NCBI RefSeq assembly: GCF_004210375.1
Contig: NC_134832.1
Location: forward strand, 157,787,592 to 157,851,591
Direction: 5' to 3'
Length of the DNA: 64,000 nt
Origin: Tachypleus tridentatus
Lineage: Eukaryota; Arthropoda; Merostomata; Xiphosura; Limulidae
Shown here: one piece after another, positions 10,501 to 20,356 of the stretch
Numbering within the stretch: position 1 is the first letter of the stretch
Layout of the letters: each line of letters starts with the position of its first letter
Translations under genes and position numbers: made by a program
The notes under the pieces: generated by a model
Database searches by the model: none
Told to the model about the DNA's origin: nothing
The model's input: only the letters and a program-made list of their open reading frames with translations

Positions 10501-13500
10501 CTGTTACTGGTGTCCATCTCTAAATGTTATTGTGTTATTGACTAGTTACTGGTGTCCATGTAGTTACTGGTGTCCATCTCTAAATGTTATTGTATTATTA
10601 CTAGTTACTGTGTTATTGACTAGTTACTGGTGTCCATCTCTAAATGTTATTGTGTTATTGACTAGTTACTGGTGTCCATCTCTAAATGTTATTGTGTTAT
10701 TGACTAGTTACTGGTGTCCATCTCTAAATGTTATTGTGTTATTGACTAGTTACTGGTGTCCATCTCTAAATGTTATTGTGTTATTGACTAGTTACTGGTG
10801 TCCATCTCTAAATGTTATTGTGTTATTGACTAGTTACTGGTGTCCATCTCTTTTTCATAACTGTTTCTTTGTACACTTCTCTTTTTTTTTTTCTGTTTCT
10901 GTTATAAGCATTAATGATAAACCAAAAATTTGAATTTGATGCCGACTGAAGAAATGTGTAAATATTATGATAAGACAGTTAAAGAGTAAGTGAATATTTG
11001 TTTGAAACTTCCTGATGAAACCATAAACAACAGAAGAGTTTTGGAGAAAGAAAACTAACACTGGAAGTTTTGTCTGACTTGTATGCACCATTATTCCAAA
11101 ACTGAATTGTGAATTTTTTATTAACTTTAGAGAAGTATTGAATTAATTTCATACTTCTGTTTTATGTCATTACACAAGAAGAAACCTTGCACTAATTACT
11201 AAATGATATATATGTATATATATAAATGTATGTGTGTGTGTGTATAGTTTCTAGGCAAAGATGAGACTTGTTTAGTTTAGTGCCTGGGTTTTAACAAGCA
11301 GAATAAATTACTTTGTTTTTATTTAACCTGTTAAATTTTATTCAGGTATTTGTTGTTTTCAAGAGTATTTTTTAGTGTTAATCTTTTGAATTAATTATAT
11401 TTCTCAGGGAGTTGAGCAACCTGTAGGTCAAAGAAAACAGATGATGTGGAACATGGCTCATCTGTGGTTGAAGGTAGGAATGTTGTGAAAAATATATTGT
11501 CATGACTCTATAGTATTATTAGAAATATAAATATATGTTAACTGTCTTATGTTGTATAAAGCATATCAGTTTATGATGTCAATTTATTTTTTATATATTT
11601 TTTGTTCTTGTTTGCAAATTCTACTTGACTAATATTTTAATGTTAGTGAATTTTCCTTTAGTATACAAATTTTTTAAATGATGAAACATATCAGTAATAT
11701 TTTTTTGATTCATATGTCTAATATTTCACTGATATGGGTATGTGGATCTAGGCTGAAGTGAATGATTTGGAATCTAAAGTGAAAGGAGGAGGATTTCCCC
11801 AACTTTCCTCTTATCTGGTTCCTGACATTAGCTCCTTCTGTCAACATTTGGCATTGTTAAAGCAGCTGAGATTATTCAAGAGATTTGTTATTGTTGTGCC
11901 ATCTGTTGGTAAGTACATTCAGTAGCACAGTTTACTTCTACTATTAGTTTTTGCTTCGTAATTAATAAATAAAACTGAAGGTTATAGATACTCTTGTTGA
12001 GTCAAGAGTGCTGAGAGCACAATATGAAAGTCAAACATAGAAAATTGTGTTATTCCCTTCTTACTCAGAGAGGTTGTTCCACTATAATTACTTCTAGAAC
12101 CTTCTAAATGTGTGTTGAAAGTTTTTAATACAAATTTGTATTTCATCTGCTATTTTCTCAATTTTTAACACTATATTGGTGCTCTCTGTTTGACTGGCCT
12201 TGTAACCAACACAACAAAACATGATATCTTAATTATCCTTTCCTTCTTTTTAGGATGACTGCAGATTTCAGCAGAAAATTACAATTATTTATCCTAAATG
12301 GCAACAAGCTTGTAACAGTGTACTTCTGTTTTTAATTTTGTTGTTTTGTTTCTCTTTTATTCATGCTTCATTATAATCTATAGTAACAAAGTGCAGGGAT
12401 TTTATTTTAAAAACAATTAGGATACGTCACCTATTATCTAACAACATATATTCTTTGTGCATTCCTCAAGGCAACAAAATTCCCATTTACCTTTTTTTTT
12501 AATCTAACCTATTAAATTTTTAATTTGTACATTTTAGGACTTTTTGGTTAAAGTTTACACATCTATAAAAAAAAATAACATGTTAAAGAAAAAATTCAAC
12601 ACTTCAGGATTGAAACCTTTTTGATCTTGGAAGCTGATCTTCATCGAACCTAAGTTGGTTGTCCCAAAAATAATTGTATAATTTTCAAATACTCATTTTG
12701 GAAATAAAGTTCAAAGAGTAAACCAGAATTACTCATACTTATCTTTCTTTCTAACTTACCTACTTATGAAAAGGTTTAAAACATTTCATTACCTAGTGGA
12801 ATACTGATATCCTTTTACTAAAATGAAACAAAGACATTACAGTCACGTAGGTCATAGAATGGCTTTTTTATTGGTCATAAATATGTAATGTTAACAAGAA
12901 AGCATGAGTAAATAAATAATTTAGAAAGAGATCAGACATTCTTATTTTAATTTCTGGCCTGTTAGTATCTGTTATCAGAGTATCTAATTATGGAATATCG
13001 TAACACTTAAAGGGAAGAAAGAAAGCTTAAAACAAATAATTCAGAGCTAAAAGGTATTGTGTGACATGTAGAAATAAAGATTAAAAATTGACATAAATAT
13101 ATCCTTTTTAAACTAATTGAAACTTGAATTGTAAATTATGTATTGATGCCAAACATTTTCACGTGCATTGACAATAAAGTTGTTTAATTGCATTTTAACT
13201 GTAACTTAGTAAAAGTTATGATGTGCACTGAACACCATTGTATGACTTGAAACAATAATTCAGAGTTCAATATTGATTAAGTATTTTTTTTCTCCTAATT
13301 ATAAGTGCTTTTTTTGTGTGTTTGGCAAATGTAAGACATGATAGTTTGAATGTGATTTTATTATAACTACTTCTTTATTTCCTTACTTGTTATTAGTGAC
13401 AGCTAGTCTTGATGAACGTCAGAAAGAAAGTGTGGGAGCAAGAGAAGCAATTAGATGGCTGAAAAATGAACTGAGGCATGGAACTAGGTGAGTAACGTTT

Positions 13501-15530
13501 TTTAGTTTTTACTGAATAACCTACAAGTAAAAATGTTGTGTTGGAATACAAGAAAATGTCTGCAAAAGTATAATATTTATCCAACCATAAATTTTTATAT
13601 TCAGTTAAAAAAAATTAAAAACTAACATGTAATATACGTGTATTGTGTTGGAAAAATACTTTGATTCTGTAACCTCCATTATTTTGGTTAAATAATTCAT
13701 AGTTTATAATGTTAAAAACCATGTTTTAATACCTGTGATGAGCGCAGCACTGATTGGTAGCTCATTGTGTAGTTTGATTTTAAACACTAACCCGTTACCA
13801 TACTCTTTTTGGTTTGGAAGTATAATTTGTCATCGGTTATTATTATTATTATTTGTTTGTTTTTTTCAATTTTTCTGTGCAAGTTTCATCTATGTTTTTA
13901 TTCCCAATCTTGAAAATTGAAAATATTCTTTCCAACTTGTAAAAAAAAAAATAATGCCCTACATCACGAATTGGAAATTATCTCTATTCTTATACTTGCA
14001 CTTGTTATTTCAAAATTCTAGGCATAGTTAAAAACATTCTTTATCTTTCAGAAGTCACACTCCGTTTGTCACCTTGTAATAATTTTCATCTTTCAAAAAA
14101 AAATTAAATTCAATAAAACTATTACTGCTATTTCTTAATATTTTCATCTGGGAAATGATTGTTGTGAGGCAAATATTTTTGACTTAGTTATTACTTGCCA
14201 TCATATCATTTATAAACATCTAACTAGGGTTACACTACCTCTTTGTTTATTTCTGTATATAAATATATAATAATAAATAAATTGGAAACATTGTTTTGAA
14301 TTGGTTTGATAGTATAAAAGGTACTAATATTGTTGAGTTTGTTTCTATGTATAAGTGTAATGATAATTAGGTTTAGGATATTTTCAAAACCTCATTAAAA
14401 AAAAGAGTAATTTCAAGTAACCAATCTTGGATTGAAGACCAGAGCTTACAAGTGTTGGTGTCAAGGCCGAGAATGTTTAAACTAAGACCAGTGGCAAGAA
14501 TTTTGAAGACAAGACCACAGCCAGTAGTGCAGTTTTATTAAATGAGATAAGTTTGGCTTAAAATAGACACTTTTGATACAATCATAACAGTCATAAATAG
14601 AAAAGTCTTAAAGAATAGGCTAAATAAGTTTTTGGTCAAAACAAAGATAAGGTTTGCGTCTTTACAGAATATACTTTGTTATAGTGGTACTCAAATGTTT
14701 TATGTTACTGCCAATAACAACAACAGATACACAAGTTTTACAAAGTGCAGTCCATCCCAGAATTTGTTGGTTGGAATTTCATCTTAACATCTGATGTATT
14801 ACAAAATGGGATACTTCTCTTTGACACTGTATTGTGATTATTATTATTATTATTGCTTGCCTATTAATAATAATAGTTAGAAAAGAAGTACCATTTGATA
14901 AATATATTTTTATAAGCTATGTCACAAAAATTACCAGTTTATTACATTTTGTATAGCATTGCCAAATCAATGTGAAAACTTTTTTCTCTAACTTTATTGT
15001 TATTTTGAACTAAACCTCTGAAAATTAATGCAATGAATACCTGAGCACATCCCTGTAATATCAGGACTACAACACAGGAATCATTTTTCAAAGTTCCTTA
15101 ACAACTATTGCCATCCTTTCATAGGTTTATCAGTGACTTTTGGAATTTTTTTTTTTTTTTTTTTCAAATTTAGCTGTTGGTTATTTATTGAAGCCACTTG
15201 TGTGCATTTTACATGAAGAGAGGTTAAACAAAAATATTTATTAAATCCGTTTATAATCTGTTTGGTCTCAATGATCTTTGCCTTTCATTTTTAACACGTT
15301 GGATTCTGTTTTTTCTACGGAGAAATTTGAATATGCAAACTTGACAATTTTGGGCTGAATAAAAAACAAAACAAAAAACTGTTCCTTTAATTCTGAGAAA
15401 TTGTTTTTGTGTATGTTTTACTAGGTACAGAGTATTACTAGTGACAAACAGAAGGTTAAATATGTGTGGTGTTTATCATTCTACTCTTACTGTAGAAGTT
15501 TTACCTCAGAACTGCTTTCAGTATTGGTAA
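7439..15530 (+). CDS. SMG5: SMG5 C-terminal half (exons joined; nonsense-mediated mRNA decay factor)
   Basis: Exons: 7439-7577, 8880-8926, 8960-9116, 10318-10449, 11408-11473, 11752-11908, 13397-13487, 15425-15530. All eight have AG/GT borders and mutually compatible phases, giving about 297 residues to a TAA. Recognisable SMG5 blocks in order are [13 protein letters not shown] (helical region), [65 protein letters not shown] and [18 protein letters not shown]. The last blocks form the degenerate PIN domain. SMG5 works in nonsense-mediated decay, pairing with SMG7 on phosphorylated UPF1 to route mRNA to decay and to promote UPF1 dephosphorylation. The 5' half of the gene is not in the window. 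The end is shorter than in vertebrate SMG5, so the last exon, or the gene's integrity, is less certain. Confidence 0.8.
7836..8850 (+). mobile_element. Tc1-like transposon, inactivated, in SMG5 intron
   Basis: The terminal sequence 'ctgctggccaaaaccttaaa' at 7,837 is followed about 180 bp later by an internal copy, 'ctggtcaaaagtttaagacc', a typical IR/DR layout. A transposase relic starts at about 8,173 ([17 protein letters not shown], the helix-turn-helix) and continues with frame breaks through [17 protein letters not shown] and [10 protein letters not shown]. The DDE triad is damaged: the QDN block reads KNN and the SPDLNPIEN block reads LLKLNPIEN. No right terminal repeat is seen, so it is also 3'-truncated. 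A related 5' end lies at 47,553. Confidence 0.85.
8173..8830 (+). pseudogene. Tc1-like transposase pseudogene
   Basis: Two open pieces, 8,173-8,358 and 8,492-8,830, in different frames, plus an intervening conserved stretch ([20 protein letters not shown]). The N-terminal DNA-binding part is fused by deletion to the middle, skipping part of the paired-like domain. The first catalytic Asp survives (FSDEKKF). The second and third are substituted, so it cannot encode an active DDE transposase. Confidence 0.8.
8880..8926 (+). CDS. SMG5: SMG5 exon (short, before a 33-nt intron)
   Basis: Starts in phase 0 after 'agacagacagag' and encodes [16 protein letters not shown]. The last codon is split and completed by the T at 8,960. 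It resembles the leucine-rich helix ending in 'LLNLLP' that precedes the LPED block in SMG5. It ends at a perfect donor, 'gct|gtaagt'. Confidence 0.55.
8960..9116 (+). CDS. SMG5: SMG5 exon (LPED block)
   Basis: Acceptor 'gatgctag'. The reading frame gives [16 protein letters not shown] and then [18 protein letters not shown], and ends LSLKEE at the donor 'gttagt'. The LPEDxxLRGLxPL block is a strong SMG5 signature, followed by an F-x-F/FDTS segment as in vertebrate SMG5. Confidence 0.8.
10318..10449 (+). CDS. SMG5: SMG5 exon (FGxxLARL block)
   Basis: Acceptor 'gttactag', donor 'gct|gtaagt', exactly 44 codons in phase 0. [19 protein letters not shown] aligns with the conserved segment ending FGHFIARL in vertebrate SMG5. 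The following [12 protein letters not shown] corresponds to its variable linker. Confidence 0.8.
10475..10860 (+). repeat. 42-bp minisatellite in SMG5 intron
   Basis: About eight copies of a 42-bp unit ('ttactggtgtccatctctaa' plus 'atgttattgtgttattgact' plus 'ag'), the first ones shortened or rearranged. Because 42 is a multiple of 3, an open frame of 152 codons runs through it ([14 protein letters not shown] repeated). It begins just downstream of the exon donor at 10,450, so it is intronic. Confidence 0.9.
11208..11246. repeat. (TA)n/(TG)n microsatellite
   Basis: Alternating 'tatatatgtatatatataaa' followed by 'tgtgtgtgtgtg' in an SMG5 intron. Confidence 0.8.
11408..11473 (+). CDS. SMG5: SMG5 exon (MAHLWLK block)
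   Basis: Acceptor 'atttctcag', donor 'aag|gtagga', 22 codons, phase 0 to 0. [16 protein letters not shown] corresponds to the RNRLMRDMAQLRLQ segment that leads into the PIN domain. Confidence 0.8.
11752..11908 (+). CDS. SMG5: SMG5 exon (start of PIN domain)
   Basis: Acceptor 'gtggatctag', donor 'gttg|gtaagt'. Encodes [14 protein letters not shown] and then [20 protein letters not shown] and [14 protein letters not shown] is the conserved entry to the SMG5 PIN domain. SMG5 PIN is known to lack most catalytic acidic residues, and here only the Asp of VPD is visible. Confidence 0.85.
13397..13487 (+). CDS. SMG5: SMG5 exon (PIN domain, GARE block)
   Basis: Acceptor 'tgttattag', donor 'ctag|gtgagt'. 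It completes the Val codon left by the preceding exon, then reads [20 protein letters not shown] and [10 protein letters not shown]. This matches the conserved region ending GARDGIRYLEAEFKKGNR. Confidence 0.85.
15425..15530 (+). CDS. SMG5: putative terminal SMG5 exon
   Basis: Acceptor 'gttttactag'. The first G completes the split Arg codon, then [15 protein letters not shown] and 19 more residues to TAA at 15,528. RY after GTR agrees with SMG5, and LLVTN could be a PIN beta strand, but the long vertebrate-type segment between these is absent. This is either a shortened terminus, an incorrect exon, or a sign of a truncated gene copy. Confidence 0.45.
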
Positions 15531-17099
15531 AGGTAATTCATCTTTCTTCAGAAATTTATATTGATTTTAAAATAGTGAACTTTGGTGTAGATAACTGATT
15601 TTCAGTGCAAACTGGGATGCATGAGACAGAAGAGACGTATAACTTTGCTTAAGTTATAATTATTATTGCAAGTAGAAATCCTATGCTAAATGTCATTTTC
15701 ATTTAAACAATGACTCAAAATATGTATAAGGTATTTTTAATTGAGTACAGGTATCATACTTTAGTAACTTGGTATTCATTGAGCTACCACAATAAACAAA
15801 TTCTGTAGTAGTCTTAGTTTTGAATGGATGTCGTAAATAACTCCTGGATACTGAGGTGAGAATTTCTGGTTTGTAACAAGGCAGTTTAAGTTATTGTTAT
15901 GTGTTATATTAGTATTTTCAAAATACAGTAACTTTTTCACACAAATAAGCTGTGAATGAAGTGCTTTTAAGTGAAGGATATTTCTGTCTATTATAAGTAA
16001 AATGCTGTTCCTTTCAAATTGGAATTTCAAAATTTGATTTTAATTTGTTATTAAGATCATTGATATTTATGAATATCAAAAACCAAATTATCTATATTTA
16101 TTGTAATCACAGAAAAATAAAAATAAACAATAACTCATAATAACTGCCTTTGCCTTTAACATTTTTTCATTCTTCATGTTTTGATACTGAATTTATTTAC
16201 ATTTATACATACACAAGGTGCCTAGTTTGGTAAAAGATAACAAAGTAACATATTTAAATAATGAATTTATTCTGTTCTGTTTTTCTGTGACATTTCAGAC
16301 ATTTTTCAGGAAGTAAATACCATGTGACATAGAAACTGTATATTTTGTGGTTAATATAAGAAAACAATTTTTTACTGGGTTGGATATTGCTGCAGCATAT
16401 ACTACACTGGTTTTATAGTACACATGAAATCTTTTTTAACATTATAGTAATATGTGCACACAAAAAAATGTGTTTAACTTTAGTAAATATGAGGCCTTTA
16501 CTCTAACGTTTTAGCTTTCTTATTCATTTCTACCGTAGATTTTGTTTATTTCATTTATTTCTTACTTTATGTATTGATCAACACTTGCCACAATCAGGTC
16601 AAACTGTGAACATCATGATTTTTTAGAGTTACATTCAAGATTTAATTAAACTATGTAGTTATTATGTATGAATAAAGTTGGCATCAAAATTTAATTAATA
16701 TTTTATAAACTTTAAGTTCTTAACTTTACAAGGATTTTTTTTAAAATGCCCAGTTTCTTTTGATATGAGAATGTGATACTTGCTTTTCAGGTTTTTCTTC
16801 TTCTCTGATTTATTTATCAACTCTCTGAAAAGTACAAAATTTAACATAAATTACTCATTATGATATAGATATTACTTAGGCAAAACATAATTTTCATAAC
16901 TTTCTTGTTACTTATTTACAGAGCCATAAACCAGAAAATCAGAACCACCTTGCAACACCCATCTGTCATATCCTGTCTTACACAAATTGCCAATAGTTCA
17001 CTTGGATATTTTATACCATATTATTTATAATGAATGGAAAGCCAAAGCTGTAATCTATAAAATGACGTAATTTTGTACATTGTCTGTTTCCATTTTTAG
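15531..17099. other. AT-rich non-coding DNA
   Basis: No recognisable repeat, exon or RNA gene. An 84-codon minus-strand frame at 15,776-16,030 has no motif and sits in AT-rich sequence. Confidence 0.4.
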
Positions 17100-17278
17100 T
17101 TTCACATTTGTTCTCACTGGCATCACATCAACAAGCTCAGCTGGATTTTGAGGCTCTTATCACATAGTTAGAAAGCCGGAAAAATTATGATAATTATTGG
17201 AGATGTGTAATTCATCCATGTAATTTTTCTTTATTTTCTGATGTACATCATATAATAACAATTACCAAGTTAGATGAG
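17100..17278 (+). pseudogene. exon-like sequence with in-frame stop, unidentified
   Basis: Flanked by a good acceptor ('tccatttttag') and a donor ('gatgag|gtaaga'). One frame reads SHLFSLASHQQAQLDFEALI, then TAG, then LESRKNYDNYW and an open remainder to the donor. The amino-acid composition looks protein-like. I do not recognise the family. It could be a decayed exon of SMG5 or of a neighbouring gene, or chance. Confidence 0.25.
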
Positions 17279-17801
17279 GTAAGATAAAGAGAAACAATAA
17301 TAGACATTCTTCACAAGATTTTTCTTTCTGTTATGTAATTTCATATGGTAATTTAAGCTTTGAGTTTCCAAGTAACTTACTACTTGTATGTGATGGGATT
17401 ATTAGTTGGAGGCAGTTCAAAGGGCAATAAAATTTAAGTAAAAACAAATGTCTACTGTTTTAGTATAAATGTAGTTTGATGTTACATGTGAAGTTGCTTG
17501 AGAATGAAAAATGAAAAGATAATTTAGGTCAACTTTGTATATAGGGTACTGAAAAGTAAATTTTATAATTATTGAAAAGGTTTTTAGAGATTACATAAAT
17601 TAGTAAATTGTCAAATGAATAAAAGTATTTTTAATTTTAACATGAAAGTCACTTTGCACTTGGACTAGTTAATAAAACTACTTAATAAATTCAGAGGCAA
17701 ACCTTTATTAACAAGTACCTCATTAAAAATATGTATTTTTTATATACAGAGGTCTTGTAATGTTTACTGCCAAATTGTGTGAAAATACTAAAATATTAAA
17801 A

Positions 17802-18333
17802 GTAATAGTATGGAAATGATAATGAGTATAAAATTGCTACAAACTATTTTATATGGTAAATAGTAATAGTATGGAATTGATAATGAGTATAAAATGGTTA
17901 CAAACTATTTTATATGGTAAATAGTAATAGTATGGAAATGATAATGAGTATAAAATTGCTACAAACTATTTTATATGGTAAATAGTAATAGTATGGAAAT
18001 GATAATGAGTATAAAATGGTTACAAACTATTTTATATGGTAAATAGTAATAGTATGGAATTGATAATGAGTATAAAATGGTTACAAACTATTTTATATGG
18101 TAAATAGTAATAGTATGGAAATGATAATGAGTATAAAATGGTTACAAACTATTTTATATGGTAAATAGTAATAGTATGGAATTGATAATGAGTATAAAAT
18201 TGCTACAAACTATTTTATATGGTAAATAGTATAGTATGGAAATGATAATGAGTATAAAATGGTTACAAACTATTTTATATGGTAAATAGTAATAGTATGG
18301 AAATGATAATGAGTATAAAATGGTTACAAACTT
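17802..18333 (+). repeat. 61-bp minisatellite, about 9 copies
   Basis: Unit starts 'taatagtatggaaatgataa' and ends 'ttttatatggtaaatag'. Copies differ at two marker sites ('gaaatg' or 'gaattg'; 'attgct' or 'atggtt'), and one copy near 18,225 has lost three bases. The sorting of the variants shows expansion of multi-unit blocks. Confidence 0.92.
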
Positions 18334-18364
18334 GGTTTATTTGACCGAGCTCATGTGAATAAGA

Positions 18365-18640
18365 TTAATTAAAAGCAGCTACATACATTTTTGTTACCAA
18401 TATGGTTTACACACTTCCAATTCCATCTGGAAGGTGCACAAATCCCTTTGATAGCTGAAATCAAGTTCTTAGGACTTCTTCTTGACAGTAAGCTGACTTT
18501 TATTCCACATATTAATTAGCTTAAAGACAAATTACAACAGTATTGAATATGCTTTGCATCCTCTTTTCCACCTCTTGGGGAGCTAATAAGTGCTCTGTAC
18601 TTAAGATCTATAATTTTATCTAAGAAGGACTGTCAGTCTC
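18365..18640 (+). mobile_element. jockey-like LINE, fragment of RT C-terminal part
   Basis: One frame reads IKFLGLLLDSKLTFIPHI, then LKDKLQQY, then ISALYLRSIILSKKDC. This is the thumb/C-terminal region of a jockey-clade reverse transcriptase (FLGLxxDxKLTFxPHIxxLK). It ends where the 5' leader of a second, same-strand copy begins. Confidence 0.7.
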
Positions 18641-19089
18641 TTGACTGTCCCCTCGGTGTGGATTCCTGTACGTGGTGAGGGGACCTCCCAGGGAAGGTTC
18701 TTTTCTATCTGGTTACCTTCTCTGGGATCTAAACATCCACCCACGTGTTTGCCGTGCGTGGCGACCCGTGAAGGGGAGGAGAGGATCCTGGTGGTTGAGG
18801 GGTCCAACCTTAACACACCACTTTGGCCTCGAATTCCTGTAGACTGGCAGCCTTTGGGTGGCTTCCCTTGGGTCAATCGGCTGGTCCACTTGGGCTAGAG
18901 TCAACCAAGTACCAGTGTTGGAAGTTCTCAACGGGTGTTGTGGACATTGTGCCTGATGCTGGTGTTTGGGTATAGTGCTCACGAAACCCTGGCGTTGCTG
19001 CATTGTCCTTGCGTGACTTTGTAGTGCGTCTCCTTGTAGGGCTCCATGGTGGGTGGGGTCAGTGGATACCGAATTTTTTTCTTTTTCCT

Positions 19090-20354
19090 ATGGATCCTCT
19101 AAAAAAGTTAAATAAAATTGTAAAAAAACAGTCAGTGGGTAAGCGTACACGCCTTGAATACTCAGAACAGCAATCTTCAACATCAGTAACACACGTACCT
19201 CATTTTCTTATATTACATTCTCTTTCGGAAAAACATTTAGGGCAAATGTCCTCTTTTTTTATTCAAAAGGGACTAGAGGGACTTGCTGGATCTCCAAAGT
19301 CAGTAAAGAAACTTCGACCTGGTGACATATTGGTTGAAACATCCACATCCCAACACAGTGAACTCCTCTTGAATTCAAAGTCAATTGGGGATATACCTAT
19401 TGAGGTTACACCCCATGCTACCTTGAATTCTTCACGAGGAGTTATTGTTGAAAGGGATTTGAAGAACGTTCCCGAGTCAGAGATTCTCGCTGGTCTCTCC
19501 ACTCAAGGAGTTTCTGCAGTGAGGCGCATCTCCACTCGCAAAGATGGAGTTACACTGCCAACAAATACCCTCGTTTAACATTTACTTCACCACGTGCACC
19601 TACCACCATCAAGACAGGTTATCTCATTTGCAGGGTTCGGCCATACGTACCAAACCCTCTTCGATGTTTCCAATTTCAGAGATTCGGCCACTCAAAGACA
19701 TCTTGTTGTGGTTCCCTGACATGTGCTCGTTGTGGAGGCAAGGACCACGATGCCTATGACTGTGACATGAACCCACATTGCATAAACTGCAATGGTTCTC
19801 ACTCCTCTTACTTTCATTCTTGCCCAAAATGGTTGGAGGAAAAAGAGGTGCAGCGTTTGAAAACGACACATAACATTAGTTATTCTGAGGCTCGGAAATT
19901 GCTGTCCACAACTCCATCTCGGACATATGCTGCTGCACTTTATTCCACAACTACAGTGGGAGTGCAGACAGATCTCTTTGTGCCTCCAAGAGAATCGTTT
20001 TGAAAACAAATGAAAAGCCTTTTGACCTCCGTGGTTAAAAAGGTTGATGAATCGACTTCCACCCCCATCTCTGTTTCTCCCATACCTTCCAACAAACCTC
20101 AAGATCCATGTTCTTCAGTTTCAAATACAGACATTTCTTCTGATACATCTTTTTCTCCCACCACAAGAGACAAAACAATTATTCGTTCACGTCCTCAGTC
20201 ACTGGATTCCCCTTCCAATAACAAAAACCTACCCACCCGACCCAGAGCAGGATCCATGGAGGTTGATAGACCTCCTCCGACTAAAGACAGTAAAGAAAAA
20301 AGACGTGGTCGTAAACCGAAGGGTTCTCCAGCCACTTCACCTACCCGTTCTTAA
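19090..20354 (+). pseudogene. LINE ORF1 (gag-like, zinc knuckles), broken
   Basis: Start chosen at the ATG after the leader (MDPLKKLNKIVKK). N-terminal part to about 19,570, then a frameshift. In the next frame come LRCFQFQRFGHSKTSC, the knuckle CARCGGKDHDAYDC (C-x2-C-x4-H-x4-C) and CINCNGSHSSYFHSC, as in jockey-type gag proteins. A TGA at 20,001 interrupts a low-complexity Ser/Thr/Pro/Lys tail that ends at TAA 20,352. The product would bind LINE RNA in the ribonucleoprotein. Confidence 0.8.
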
Positions 20355-20356
20355 AA

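Noticed and set aside
10475-10933. 152-codon open frame with a repeated 14-residue peptide
   Set aside because: It is the 42-bp intronic minisatellite; the unit length alone keeps the frame open.
12650-12690. Mariner-type end ('ggttgtcccaaaaataattg')
   Set aside because: No second end, transposase piece or TA pair could be found; too short to support.
17802-18333. Regular repeats considered as a CRISPR-like array
   Set aside because: Units are contiguous with no unique spacers, and the DNA is clearly eukaryotic.
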